Origin: DASTQL01 sp035462375
GTDB lineage: Bacteria > Actinomycetota > Actinomycetes > Jiangellales > Jiangellaceae
NCBI GenBank assembly: GCA_035462375.1
Contig: DATHUJ010000143.1
Coordinates: forward strand, 32,626-96,625
Direction of reading: 5' to 3'
DNA: 64,000 nt
The translations under genes were made by a program, and so were the position numbers. Below are positions 42,500 to 51,816 of the stretch, piece by piece; position 1 is the stretch's first letter, and each line of letters starts with the position of its first letter. The notes under the pieces are model-generated. The model searched no databases, was not told the DNA's origin, and worked only from the letters and a program-made list of their open reading frames with translations.

Positions 42500-44476
42500 A
42501 TGGAGATCTTCGAGAGCTTCCGCTCCCCGTGGGTGGTGCTGAGCGCGCTGCCCTGGGTGCTCCTGCTCGCCTGGGTGGCCCGGCGGCTGCTCGGCGCACG
42601 GCGGGTCACCGTGCGGACCACGCTCGTCGCCGGAGTCGCCGGCTACGCACTCGGCCTGGCCGCCGCGGCCTCCCTCGTCGAGGACCCGGAATCCCCGGCA
42701 TTCGGTCTGGTGGCGACCGCGTTCACGGTCGCCCTCGTGATGGTCGCCGTCGTCGCACTGGAGCTACTCGCCGTGCGCGGACCCGCCGCCCCCGTCGCAC
42801 CGCGACTGGCCGTGCCCCGCCCGCTCCGCGCCGTACGACGCCGTCTCGCCGTGACGCGACGGTTCGCCGAGGTGACGCGGATCGCGGTCCGGCACGGGTT
42901 CGGGGGCGCTCTCGGGCTGGAGGTCCGCCGCTCCGCCCAGACGGGAGATGTCACCGAGCCGGTCGTGGAGCGCGCCCGACGGGCGCGGCAGGGCCTGGAG
43001 GAGGCGGGAGGAATCTTCGTCAAGCTGGGCCAGCTGCTCTCGACGCGGGTGGACATCTTGCCGCTCGCGGCGGCCGAGGAGCTGGCGATGCTGCAGGAGA
43101 ACGCGGCCCCCGCTTCGCCCGAGGACATCCGCGCCGTGCTGGAGGCGGAGCTGGGGCGGTCGGTGGGGGAGGTCTTCGCCGCCTTCGACTGGGAGCCCAT
43201 CGCAGCGGCTTCGCTCGGGCAGGTCTACGGTGCACGCCTTCCCGGTGGAGCCGACGTGGTCGTCAAGGTGCAGCGGCCGGGCATCGCCGACGTCGTCGAG
43301 CGCGACCTGGCCATCGTGCGCCGTATCGCCCGCCTGGCCGAGTCCCGTACGGAATGGGGGCGGGCCTACGGCGTCGTGGCGCTGGCCCAGGAGTTCGGCG
43401 AGCGGCTGCGGGAGGAGCTGGACTACCGGGTGGAGGCGCGCAACGCGGTCGAGGTCGCGGCTGGCCTCGCCGAGGAGCCGCGGGTCCACGTGCCCGTCGT
43501 CCACGAGGAGCTCTCCTCCGGCCGCGTCCTCGTGACCGAACGGCTCAGGGGTGTGAGCGTGGGGCAGCTCGTCCCGACCGGCGAGGAGGAGCGCACGGGG
43601 CTCGCCGACGTGCTGCTGCGGACCGAGCTCACTGCGATGCTCGGGGGAGAGCGGTTCCACGCCGACCCGCACCCGGGCAACGTCTTCCTGCTCGACGACG
43701 GTCGGCTCGGGCTGCTCGACCTGGGGGCGACCGGACGTCTGGACGCCTTCGAGCGGTCGTCCGCGAGCACGATGCTGAGGGCGCTGCGGGACCGCGACCC
43801 GGTGCTGCTGCGGGAGGCGGTCCTCGTCGTCGCGTCCGCGCCCGCCGACCTCGACGTCTACGCGCTCGACCGCTCCCTGGCCCGGTTCATGGCTCAGCAC
43901 CTCGACGGCGGGCGCCCCCCCGACGCCGCGGCGCTGAGCGAGGTCCTGGCCGTGACGACGCGGTTCGGGATCCGGCTGCCCCCGTCGACGACGACGATGT
44001 TCCGGGCTCTCGTCACGCTGGAGGGCGCCCTGCGGACGCTCGCGCCGGGGTACGCCCTGATGACGGCCGCCGAGCGGGTGGGCCGCGACCTCGTGGCTGC
44101 ACGGCTCGAGCCGTCCGCCCTCGGTGGTGCGGCCAGGGACGAGGTGCAGCGGCTCGCTCCGGTGCTGCTGCGCGCCCCGTACCACCTCGACCGGATCGCC
44201 ACGCTCGTCGAGCGCGGCGAGCTGCGGACCCGGACGAGCCACCTGTCGGACCCGCGCGACGTCGCCGTCGTCACCCGGCTGGCCAACCGCGGGGTGCTCG
44301 CCTTCCTGGGCGCGGCGCTGGGCGCGGTCTCGGCGCTGCTCCTGCTCTCCGAGGCGGGTCCACTGCTGCTCGAGTCGACGCCGCTCGTGCACGTACTGGG
44401 CTACGCGGGCCTTGCCGCGGGTGCCGTCCTGGTCCTGCGCGTGGTGCTGGCCGTGCTGCAGGACCCGCCGGACTAG
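42500..44476 (+). CDS. ABC1/UbiB-family atypical kinase with membrane helices at both ends
   Basis: ATG 42500 (GAGGTGG upstream) gives 658 residues. N-terminal membrane segments (~residues 10-95) precede the kinase-like domain. That domain shows GGIFVKLGQLLSTRVDILP (the KxGQ motif), the ala-rich AAASLGQVYGARLPGG loop, the lysine in VVVKVQRPG, HADPHPGNVFLL and LGLLDLGATG in place of DFG. Two C-terminal helices end the protein (LAFLGAALGAVSALLLLS, LAAGAVLVLRVVLAVL). UbiB/COQ8 proteins are ATPases that assist isoprenoid-quinone metabolism; actinobacteria use menaquinone, so the target is unknown. Confidence 0.93.
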   Translation: MEIFESFRSPWVVLSALPWVLLLAWVARRLLGARRVTVRTTLVAGVAGYALGLAAAASLVEDPESPAFGLVATAFTVALVMVAVVALELLAVRGPAAPVAPRLAVPRPLRAVRRRLAVTRRFAEVTRIAVRHGFGGALGLEVRRSAQTGDVTEPVVERARRARQGLEEAGGIFVKLGQLLSTRVDILPLAAAEELAMLQENAAPASPEDIRAVLEAELGRSVGEVFAAFDWEPIAAASLGQVYGARLPGGADVVVKVQRPGIADVVERDLAIVRRIARLAESRTEWGRAYGVVALAQEFGERLREELDYRVEARNAVEVAAGLAEEPRVHVPVVHEELSSGRVLVTERLRGVSVGQLVPTGEEERTGLADVLLRTELTAMLGGERFHADPHPGNVFLLDDGRLGLLDLGATGRLDAFERSSASTMLRALRDRDPVLLREAVLVVASAPADLDVYALDRSLARFMAQHLDGGRPPDAAALSEVLAVTTRFGIRLPPSTTTMFRALVTLEGALRTLAPGYALMTAAERVGRDLVAARLEPSALGGAARDEVQRLAPVLLRAPYHLDRIATLVERGELRTRTSHLSDPRDVAVVTRLANRGVLAFLGAALGAVSALLLLSEAGPLLLESTPLVHVLGYAGLAAGAVLVLRVVLAVLQDPPD

Positions 44477-44487
44477 CGGGGCCCCGG

Positions 44488-45090
44488 GTGGTGCGGCGGG
44501 GGCTCGGAGTGGCGCGGCGCGTCGGGCTCTTCCTCCTCCTCACGTACGCGTGGTCGTGGTCGCTGCTGGGGGCCGCCTGGGTCGCGGAGGGACCGGCGGT
44601 CCTGGTGCCCCGGCTGCTCGCCGGCCTCGGTCCCGCGCTGGCGGCGGCGCTTCTGCTGCGCCGGACGGTCGCGGTATCCGCGCAGCGGGCCTTCTGGCGG
44701 CGGGTCGTCGATGCTCGCTCGGTCGATCCCCGGTGGTGGCTCGTGGTCATCGTCGCGTCTGCGGGGCCGGCGGTTGTCGTGGCGGGAAGGGACTGGCGGG
44801 CATCGGGGGCGACCGGGCGCTCGGCGGGCTCGAGAGGCTGGAGGCCGTCGGGGCTCCTCGGGATCGTTGCGTTCGCGCTGGCGGCCGGTCTCGCAGAAGA
44901 GCCCGGCTGGCGCGGCTACCTGCTGGACAGGCTGCGGGCGGGACGCGACGGAACGCCGGACCGGCATGGCGGGCTGTCGGACCGGCACGGCGGGGTGCTG
45001 CGGCTGTTGCTGTGGACGGTGCCAGCCATCGTCGTAGTGGTGGCATGGGTCCGCCGTCCCACGGCCGCCGTGTCCGCGAGCGCCGCGTGA
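44488..45090 (+). pseudogene. CPBP intramembrane protease-like gene with internal deletion
   Basis: From GTG 44488 (later GTGs possible) the product reads as a CPBP protein: N-terminal helices (LFLLLTYAWSWSLLGAAW) and the catalytic EEPGWRGYLLDRL. The family's following motifs (a Trp-His segment and a later His) are missing: after a DRHGG-containing stretch the sequence jumps to the final helix WTVPAIVVVVAWV. About 90 residues appear deleted. It lies 11 bp after the UbiB-like gene. Without the metal-binding histidines it should be inactive. Confidence 0.65.
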
Positions 45091-45122
45091 GGGAGCCCTG
45101 GGGAGTGCCGCGTCGGGGTCGG

Positions 45123-45902
45123 TCAGCCGGGTTGTGGCGGCTGTGGCACGTCGCCCGCGGCGAGCCGCCGGCCGCGCTGTCGTACCGCTTCCCTCCACTC
45201 GCGCGGCGTCACGAGGAATGCGCGGCGTGCCACCGCGTCGAGCGCCTGTCGGGCCACGTCCGCCGGATCCTCCCCGACCTGCGACATGCCCGTTCGCACG
45301 AGCGCCGGGCACGACACCGTCAGAGACACCCGGCTGCCCGCGAGCGCCATGGCGGCCTGCTCGGCCACGGTGACGACGGCGTGCTTGGACGCTGCGTAGG
45401 GCCCGCCGCCGGGCCAGGTCGCCAGCCCGGCCAGTGAGGCCGTGACGAGGATCGCGTGGCGTTCTCCCGACGCGAGCATCCGAGGCACGAACGCTCGCAG
45501 CCCGTTGACCACACCGCCGAGATTGACGTCGACGACCCGGCGCCACTCCGCGGGAGGTGCCTCCCACACGGGGCCGGGATGCGAGCTGATCACACCGGCG
45601 TTCAGGCACACCAGCCGTGCGGGTCCCGCGATCTCGGCGAGCCGCTCGTTGCCGGCCGGGTCCGCCACATCCAGTGCCACGGGTGTCGCACGCAGTCTGG
45701 TGGCGACCCGGGTCAGCGCGTCGTGGTCGAGGTCGGCGAGCACGAGACGGGCGCCTCGGCGCGCCAGCTGCTCGGAAAGAGCCCGCCCGATTCCGCTGGC
45801 TGCGCCCGTCACCACGGCCGTCGCGCCGCCCAGGTCGGTCAGCGGGTCCGGAGGAGTGTCGGGACCGGTGTCGGTCGCTGCGTTGCTGGAGGGATCGGTC
45901 AC
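45123..45902 (-). CDS. Short-chain dehydrogenase/reductase
   Basis: GTG 45902 gives 259 residues. The Rossmann glycine motif is VTGAASGIGRAL, NAG appears as LNAGV, and the catalytic Ser and YxxxK are in LVTASLAGLA and YAASK. The adenine-binding acidic residue (LVLADLDHD) suggests NAD(H) rather than NADP(H). It resembles YqjQ/DltE-like classical SDRs, so it oxidises or reduces an alcohol/ketone of unknown identity. It is divergent from the LysE-type exporter, with about 90 bp between starts. Confidence 0.9.
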   Translation of the reverse strand: MTDPSSNAATDTGPDTPPDPLTDLGGATAVVTGAASGIGRALSEQLARRGARLVLADLDHDALTRVATRLRATPVALDVADPAGNERLAEIAGPARLVCLNAGVISSHPGPVWEAPPAEWRRVVDVNLGGVVNGLRAFVPRMLASGERHAILVTASLAGLATWPGGGPYAASKHAVVTVAEQAAMALAGSRVSLTVSCPALVRTGMSQVGEDPADVARQALDAVARRAFLVTPREWREAVRQRGRRLAAGDVPQPPQPG

Positions 45903-45993
45903 AGAGCCAGTGTCGCGCCCCCCGCCGAGGATCTCGCGGAAGTCTCACGGTGGCCGAACGCTGGGCGAACGGTCGCCCCGGAGGCTGGCGGTC

Positions 45994-46620
45994 ATGCCCT
46001 CCACATCGACCGTGCTGGTCTTCGCCGCCGCCACCCTGGCGCTCCTGGTCGTGCCCGGCCCGTCCGTCGTCTACGTCGTGGCTCGCAGCCTGGAGCACGG
46101 CCGCGCCGCGGGCCTGACCTCGATGCTCGGCATCGAGACGGGCGCGCTCGTCCACGTCGCCGCGGCGGCCGTGGGTCTGACCGCGCTGCTGGCCTCCTCC
46201 GAGGTGGCCTTCTCGATCGTCAAGTACGCCGGCGCGGCGTACCTCGTCGGCATGGGCGTGCGTCAGGTACGTCGGCGTCACGAGCCCATCACGGCGGCCG
46301 ACTCGGTGACCCCGGCTGCCTCCCGCCTGCGACTCTTCTGCGACGGGGTGATGGTGGACCTGCTCAATCCCAAGACCGGGTTGTTCTTCCTCGCCTTCCT
46401 GCCGCAGTTCATCGACCCGAGCCGGGGTCCGGTGGGCGGCCAGGTGCTCGTGCTCGGCCTGCTCTTCGTGGCCCTCGCTGCGGTGACCGACGGTACGTAC
46501 GCGGTGGTTGCCGGGGGTCTCTCCGGGCGCCTCGCCCGCTCGGTCGCGAGCCGGCGTCGTGTCGACCGGACTACGGCAAGCGTCTACGTGGGGCTCGGCG
46601 GTCTGGCGGCGTTCGCCTGA
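45994..46620 (+). CDS. LysE/RhtB-family amino-acid exporter
   Basis: ATG 45994 behind CGGAGG gives 208 residues with six helices. Family landmarks are VVPGPSVVYVVARSLEHGRAAGL near the N-terminus, LNPKTGLFFLAFLPQFIDP in the middle and YVGLGGLAAF at the end. These exporters release basic or neutral amino acids and derivatives (for example homoserine lactone) and protect against excess. The substrate is unknown. No LysG-type regulator is adjacent. Confidence 0.92.
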   Translation: MPSTSTVLVFAAATLALLVVPGPSVVYVVARSLEHGRAAGLTSMLGIETGALVHVAAAAVGLTALLASSEVAFSIVKYAGAAYLVGMGVRQVRRRHEPITAADSVTPAASRLRLFCDGVMVDLLNPKTGLFFLAFLPQFIDPSRGPVGGQVLVLGLLFVALAAVTDGTYAVVAGGLSGRLARSVASRRRVDRTTASVYVGLGGLAAFA

Positions 46621-46734
46621 CCGCCCGCCCGCTTCGGGTGGCCAACGTCGTCGGCAGGCCGTCCACCGCCATGAACGGTTACGCTTCGCGCCAGCCGCTG
46701 CGCCGGAGCAGCCGATGGAGAGAGGGCCGCAGGC

Positions 46735-47307
46735 ATGACTGCCGTCGACGACATCATCGCCCAGATCCCGCTCAACCGGCTGGCTGCCCAGCTCGGCGTC
46801 GACGAGGGCACCGCAGAGCAGGCCGCCCGCCAGGCCCTTCCAGCCCTCCTCGGCGGTATGGGTGCCAATGCCCAGGATCCCCGCGGGGCGGCGTCACTCG
46901 CCGGAGCCGTGCGCCAGCACGATCCGCAGCTGGTCGAGGGTGGCGTCGACCTGAACGAGGTCGACGTCGTCGACGGGGACAAGATCGTCAGCAACGTCTT
47001 CGGTGGCCAGCGCGAGGCCGTCGTCAACCGACTTGCCGGTCCGGGCCAGGGCGGCGTCGGCGGTGGTCTGGTGGCCAAGCTCCTCCCCCTCCTCGCCCCG
47101 ATCGTGATGTCCTACCTGGCCAAGCAGCTCTCGGGCGCCGGCGGCGGTTCTGCCAAGGCACCCCAGGGGTCGGCAGCCGCCCCCGACATCGGCGACCTCC
47201 TGGGCGGTCTCCTCGGCGGTGGGGCCGCCCGACCCGGCGGAGGGTCGTCGGGTGGCGGATCCATCACCGACCTGCTCGGTGGCCTGCTGGGTGGAGGGCG
47301 GCGCTAG
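46735..47307 (+). CDS. DUF937 family protein with Gly-Leu repeats
   Basis: ATG 46735 gives 190 residues. The N-terminal ~95 residues form a DUF937 region (AQIPLNRLAAQLGVDEGTAEQ, ALPALLGGMGANAQDP). A hydrophobic stretch follows (LVAKLLPLLAPIVMSYLAKQL). The C-terminus has two copies of the motif (D)LLGGLLGGG separated by a glycine-serine linker. DUF937 proteins are cytoplasmic or surface-associated with no proven role. A hairpin terminator follows 30 bp downstream. Confidence 0.88.
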   Translation: MTAVDDIIAQIPLNRLAAQLGVDEGTAEQAARQALPALLGGMGANAQDPRGAASLAGAVRQHDPQLVEGGVDLNEVDVVDGDKIVSNVFGGQREAVVNRLAGPGQGGVGGGLVAKLLPLLAPIVMSYLAKQLSGAGGGSAKAPQGSAAAPDIGDLLGGLLGGGAARPGGGSSGGGSITDLLGGLLGGGRR

Positions 47308-47337
47308 CCCAGTGAGCTGACGGGTCGTCGGCTCGCT

Positions 47338-47355
47338 CCGACCCGGCTGGGTCGG
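47338..47355. terminator. Hairpin after the DUF937 gene
   Basis: CCGACCC (47338-47344) and GGGTCGG (47349-47355) make a 7-bp stem with a GGCT loop. An upstream GGGTCG (47322-47327) could pair alternatively. It lies in the 252-bp convergent gap; nothing else is seen there. Confidence 0.5.
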
Positions 47356-47559
47356 CATCGGATCACCACTGCCTCGGCGAACGGGCCGGGTCGCTGACTG
47401 CCGCGGTGCTCCAGTCTGTCGGGTCTCGCCCGTTCCTCGGCTCCTCCCGGCCGGCGGTGCCGAGTCGTCGTGGAGGGGAGGGTGTCGGGGTCTGTCGGGG
47501 GAGGAAGTCGCCTGACGTGACCGCGGACAGTTGCCGCCGACCGGACCGCCCGACGACCG

Positions 47560-50500
47560 TCAGCCCCGATCCGACGCCGCGGAGAGCGAGGCGAGCAGCC
47601 CGTCTCGCGCCTGCTCGGCGAGGGCGGTCAGCCGGTCAGCGCCCATGGCCCGCAACTCCTCGACGGCATTCCCCAGGTGCCCCAGTGCGGGCTCGAACTG
47701 CCCACTGCCGGCCGCGAGGCCACCGAGGTGGAGGTTGACGGTGCCCCAGATGGCTCCGCCGGCGCCCATGACCACGGCCCGGCCCGCGTACGGCCGGAGG
47801 AGCCGGTACAGGTAGGCGCAGCGTTCGGGCAGTCCCAACCGCAACACGGTCAGCGCCTGCAGGACCACGGCCGGCATCCACACCGCGTCGAAGGGCACCT
47901 GCTCGTCCGGCGGCCAGACTCGGTCCAGCTCGACCCGCGCCTCGTCGCCGCGGTCGGACTCGGCCAGGGCCAGGGCGAGGGCGGACTGCCAGGCCTTGAG
48001 CGAGGGGTACCTGGCAGCGAACTCGCGGATCGGTTCTACGACCTCGTTCATCCGCCCGTCCTCGCGAGCAAGTGACACGGCGTGGACGCCGGCGAACTGC
48101 AGGGCGTCGGCACCCCCGCGCAGGTCGCCGTAGTCCGCCACCGCCGCCGACTCGCGCCTCGCGTCGTCGAAGCGGCCCTGCAGGATCGCCTTGGCCGTGG
48201 CGAAGACGGCCACGTACATCAGCTCGTACGGCAGCCTCAGGTCCCGCGCCGCGCGAGCGTGCAGCTCGGCCTCCGCGTCGGCGTCGGCCACCCGGCAGGT
48301 TTCCATCAGGGCGACGACGCGCCAGCGTCGCGCGACGGCCGCCAGCTCCGGGCGGCGCTGGCTCTCGGCGAGTGCCAGCAGCTCGTGGGCCGTACGGAGT
48401 CGCTCCTCGACGCCGTCGGGGGTCCAGGCCGCCCACAGCTGCGCCTCGAGGGCTGCGGCCAGGACCTCCGGGTCGTCGAGCGCCCGAGCCCCCGCCAGGG
48501 CGTCCTGGGTGAGCCGGCCCATCCGCTCGGGCTGGTCGGCGAAGTAGAGCTTGATGGCCAGTCGCGCCTGCACGGCGGCCCGGAGCGCAGGCTCGTCGTC
48601 ACCGAGTCGGGCCAGTGCTTCGTCGAGCAGGTCGACCGCCGGCTCGTCCACCTGGCCGAAGGTGCGCCAGGACGGCCCGGCCAGGCCGAGCGCCGCGATC
48701 GCGAGAGCCGCGGGGTCACCAATGGCCCGGGCCACCTCGGCCGCCCGGGCGAAGGCCTCGCGACCCGCTTCGATGTCGCCGCCGCGGGACAGCGCCTCAC
48801 CCAGGTCGAGCAGCAGGCCGAGCAGGTCCTGACCACCGCGATCGGCGGCCTCCAGCGCCGTGACCGCGCGGCGCGCCGTCGCCGCCGCTTCACCGTAGGC
48901 GACCTGTTCCATCGACTCCGCGTACGCCTGCCGCGCGCACGTGATCGCACGGTCCAGGTACGCAGGGTCGGCCGCGGCCAGGTAGTGGAAGGCCAGCTCT
49001 CCGGCGCGCGACCGAACGGCCGGTCCCGGGAGGGCCTCGAGTGCGGCAGCCACACGTATGTGCAACCGCGCCCGCCGGGTCCGGGACAGCCCGTCGTAGA
49101 GGGCGGACCGGATCAGCGCGTGCGCGAAGGAGTACCGGCCGACGCCCGTCTCCTCCACGATCGATGCCGTGACGGCCTCGTCCAGCGCGTCCAGGAGCGC
49201 CCCGTCGGACAGCTCGGTGAGTCGTTCGAGGACCGAGATATCGAACTCGCGTCCGACCACCGAGGCCAGCACGAGGGTGTTGCGCACCGTGCCCGGGAGC
49301 CGGCCCAGTCGTCGGCGCACGACGTCCTGGACCCGCTGCGGCACGTCGAAGCCCTCGGGCAACCGCTCCGGCTCGGCCCCCGTCGTACGGGGGAGGTTGC
49401 GCAGGATCTCCTCGACGAAGAAAGGGTTGCCCTCGGTCTCCTCGAAGAGCGCTCGGACGAAGCTGCGGTCCGACCCGGAGCCACGACGCCGCGTCACGAG
49501 CTCACCGACGTGGGCCTCGGCGAGACCGACCAGGGGGAGTCGGGTCAGCACCCCGTCCCGGTGGAGATCGGCGAGCACCGCGTGGAGCGGCTCGTCGCGC
49601 GGGACCTCCAGCTCCCGACACGTGACGATCACCGTGAGCGCGTCCTGCCTACGCGACCGGACCAGGTGCCGCAGCAACAGCAGGGTCGAGCGGTCGGCCC
49701 AGTGCACGTCGTCGACCACGACCAGTACCGGGTTCTTGGCGGCCAGCAGCCCGATCGTCGTCGAGACCGCCTCGAAGAGGCGCCACCGCTCGGTGTCCGG
49801 CTCCACGGCGACCGGCGACGCGAGGTCCGGCCGACGCCGTCTCAGGTCGGGCAGCAGGCGGGCGAGCTCGGGACCGCCGTCGAGCACGGTCCGGCCGACC
49901 GCGTCGTCGTCCAGGTGCGCCATCACGTGTCCGAGGGCCTCGACCCACGGTCCGAACGGCACGATTCCGTCTTCGTCACAGCGCCCGTGAAGGACCAGCG
50001 CCCCGTCGTCGGCCGCTGCGCGCGCAGCCGTGACCGCGAGGCTCGTCTTGCCGATTCCTGCATCACCCGACACCAGAGCCACCTGCGCGCCCTCGGTGCG
50101 GCTCAGCTCACGTACGGCCTCCAGCGCCTCGAGCTCGGCGTCGCGGCCGAGGAGGAGGGGGTGGTGCAGCGCGACAGCGGGTGGCAGCGGGACCTCGAGC
50201 GGGGCCGGCCGCGGGGCCGGTACGTGCGGACGGGCCTGATCCGGCCGGCCGCCCGCGGACGCTCCCGCGCCGGACGCTCCCGCGCCGGAGTCTCGCAGCC
50301 CGGCGACGAGCTCCCGGAGCTCCGGGCCGGGAGCCAGCCCGAGCTCGCCGTGCAGGCGATCCATGAGCGCCTGGGCGGCGGCCAGGGCACCGCTCCGGTC
50401 CCCGGCCTGGACCAGGAGCCGGACCAGCTCCCGCCCCGCGCGCTCGGACAGCGGGTCGAGCCTGACCCACCGTCGTACGGCGTCGAGGGCGTCGTCCAGG

Positions 50501-50979
50501 GCATCCTCGCCCTCCGCGGCGGCGGCACGCCGCTCGAGCGCGTGCAGGACCGCACGGCGGTGCTCGTCGCGCTCGGCCTCCACCCACTCCTCGTCCACGT
50601 CGGAGAGGAGACGGCCGCGGTCGAGCTCGAGCGCATCAGCCCACCGGCCCGCCGCGACCAGCTCGCCGAAGGCGTCGGCGTCGACCCACAGACCGGGGCC
50701 GCGGACGAGCTCGACGGTCTCCCGTCCGGCGACCAGTACCTCGTCGGCCGCGCGGCCGAGCGCCCGGCGGAGCTCGGCCAGGGCGCCCCGCAGGCTGGTG
50801 CGCGCGCTGCTGTCGAGCACGTCGGGCCAGAACCGGGCGGCGAGCCCGGCGCGCGGGTGTGGCCCGGGGTGCAGCGCGAGCCAGCCCAGCAGCGCCCGGG
50901 CCCGCCGGCTCGCGGGCATGGGCACCGGGCGACCGTCCGCCGCCAGTTCCAGGCGGCCCAGCACGCGGATCCGGACCAC
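47560..50979 (-). CDS. BTAD/AAA regulator, SARP type with MalT-like C-terminus
   Basis: GTG 50979, 6 nt after a TAGGTT -10 box, gives 1139 residues. The N-terminal ~95 residues are an OmpR-like winged helix (IRVLGRLELAADGRPV), and the bacterial transcriptional activation domain follows to ~250. An AAA_16 ATPase has Walker A SGDAGIGKTSL and Walker B LVVVDDVHWADRS. The remaining ~600 residues are TPR-like helices. This is the architecture of large SARP/AfsR-like activators. It is divergent from the sulfur operon regulator with 169 bp between, so it may also control that operon. Unlike LAL regulators it has no LuxR domain at its end. Confidence 0.9.
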   Translation of the reverse strand: MVRIRVLGRLELAADGRPVPMPASRRARALLGWLALHPGPHPRAGLAARFWPDVLDSSARTSLRGALAELRRALGRAADEVLVAGRETVELVRGPGLWVDADAFGELVAAGRWADALELDRGRLLSDVDEEWVEAERDEHRRAVLHALERRAAAAEGEDALDDALDAVRRWVRLDPLSERAGRELVRLLVQAGDRSGALAAAQALMDRLHGELGLAPGPELRELVAGLRDSGAGASGAGASAGGRPDQARPHVPAPRPAPLEVPLPPAVALHHPLLLGRDAELEALEAVRELSRTEGAQVALVSGDAGIGKTSLAVTAARAAADDGALVLHGRCDEDGIVPFGPWVEALGHVMAHLDDDAVGRTVLDGGPELARLLPDLRRRRPDLASPVAVEPDTERWRLFEAVSTTIGLLAAKNPVLVVVDDVHWADRSTLLLLRHLVRSRRQDALTVIVTCRELEVPRDEPLHAVLADLHRDGVLTRLPLVGLAEAHVGELVTRRRGSGSDRSFVRALFEETEGNPFFVEEILRNLPRTTGAEPERLPEGFDVPQRVQDVVRRRLGRLPGTVRNTLVLASVVGREFDISVLERLTELSDGALLDALDEAVTASIVEETGVGRYSFAHALIRSALYDGLSRTRRARLHIRVAAALEALPGPAVRSRAGELAFHYLAAADPAYLDRAITCARQAYAESMEQVAYGEAAATARRAVTALEAADRGGQDLLGLLLDLGEALSRGGDIEAGREAFARAAEVARAIGDPAALAIAALGLAGPSWRTFGQVDEPAVDLLDEALARLGDDEPALRAAVQARLAIKLYFADQPERMGRLTQDALAGARALDDPEVLAAALEAQLWAAWTPDGVEERLRTAHELLALAESQRRPELAAVARRWRVVALMETCRVADADAEAELHARAARDLRLPYELMYVAVFATAKAILQGRFDDARRESAAVADYGDLRGGADALQFAGVHAVSLAREDGRMNEVVEPIREFAARYPSLKAWQSALALALAESDRGDEARVELDRVWPPDEQVPFDAVWMPAVVLQALTVLRLGLPERCAYLYRLLRPYAGRAVVMGAGGAIWGTVNLHLGGLAAGSGQFEPALGHLGNAVEELRAMGADRLTALAEQARDGLLASLSAASDRG

Positions 50980-50985
50980 GCGCCG

Positions 50986-50991
50986 AACCTA
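50986..50991 (-). promoter_or_regulatory. -10 box TAGGTT of the BTAD/AAA regulator
   Basis: Leftward TAGGTT ends 6 nt before GTG 50979, consistent with a leaderless transcript. Confidence 0.5.
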
Positions 50992-51135
50992 CCGGGACCA
51001 GAGGCGCACACGGGCTGGGGCGGCGTCGGGTGACCGGCATGCCCCGTCCTATGCCGCGGACCGGCGTCAGGGAACGGGACCTACGGCCCCCGTCGGGCGG
51101 TCGTCGTCCCCTGCAGGAGCAGGCACGAGCCGCCA

Positions 51136-51141
51136 TAGCCT
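51136..51141 (+). promoter_or_regulatory. -10 box TAGCCT of the sulfur operon
   Basis: TAGCCT ends 7 nt before GTG 51149 and decides among several in-frame GTG codons created by GTGCAGGTG repeats just downstream. Confidence 0.55.
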
Positions 51142-51148
51142 GCAGAGC

Positions 51149-51805
51149 GTGCAGGTGGTGCAGGTGGTGCAGGAACCGACGACGGCGGTGCTGACAGCCG
51201 TGCAGGTCGGCGAGCTCCTCGGCATCGACCAGTCGACGGTCTACCGGATGGCGGCCGACGGCCGGCTGCCCGCCGTCAAGGTGGGCCGCCAGTGGCGCTT
51301 CCCGGCCAGGGTCGTCGAGGACCTGCTCGGCCGGCCGGAGGCGGAAGCGTCGCCCGGTGCGACCACGTCCCGTGGCGACGCCCCGGACGTCGGTGCCGCC
51401 GCGACCGCTACCACGGTCGCCGCCGACCTGCTCGGCGTGATGATGGTCGTGACCGACATGCACGGCCGTCCGCTCACGCCGGTCGCCAACCCGTGCCCGA
51501 GGTTCGCGCGGCTCGCCGGCGACGCCGAGGCCGTCCAGGCCTGCGCCACCGAGTGGCGCGCGCTCGCCGACGAGCTGGACCTCCGGCCTCGCTTCCGCCC
51601 CGGGGCACTGGGTTTCGAGTGCGCCCGCGCCCACATCCGTACGGGAGACCGGCTGGTCGGCATGGTGCTCGCCGGCGGACTTGCACCCGAGGGCGACGAC
51701 GACCCGGACCTCTACCACCTCGACGCCGACGCGAGGGCCGCCGTCCTGGCGGCACTGCCACGGGTCGCCGCGGCGCTGTCCACGACCGGCGCACCCACCC
51801 GATGA
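51149..51805 (+). CDS. Excisionase-fold HTH plus PocR sensory domain regulator
   Basis: From GTG 51149 the product has 218 residues. Residues ~12-62 are a MerR/excisionase-type helix-turn-helix (VGELLGIDQSTVYRMAADGR, then VGRQWRFPARVV). The C-terminal domain is PocR-like (LGVMMVVTDMHGRPLTPVANP) with Cys in NPCPRFAR, QACATEW and GFECARAH, then HIRTGDRLVGMVLAGGL. PocR domains bind small ligands, and the cysteines may sense sulfur species or hold a metal. It heads the operon with SQR (its stop overlaps an ATG by ATGA), so it is the likely local sulfide-responsive switch. The sensing mode is inference. Confidence 0.8.
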   Translation: MQVVQVVQEPTTAVLTAVQVGELLGIDQSTVYRMAADGRLPAVKVGRQWRFPARVVEDLLGRPEAEASPGATTSRGDAPDVGAAATATTVAADLLGVMMVVTDMHGRPLTPVANPCPRFARLAGDAEAVQACATEWRALADELDLRPRFRPGALGFECARAHIRTGDRLVGMVLAGGLAPEGDDDPDLYHLDADARAAVLAALPRVAAALSTTGAPTR

Positions 51806-51816
51806 AGGAGCGGATC

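Noticed and set aside
44488..45090. Functional CPBP protease
   Set aside because: The Trp-His and later His motifs are missing, so I treat it as a remnant.
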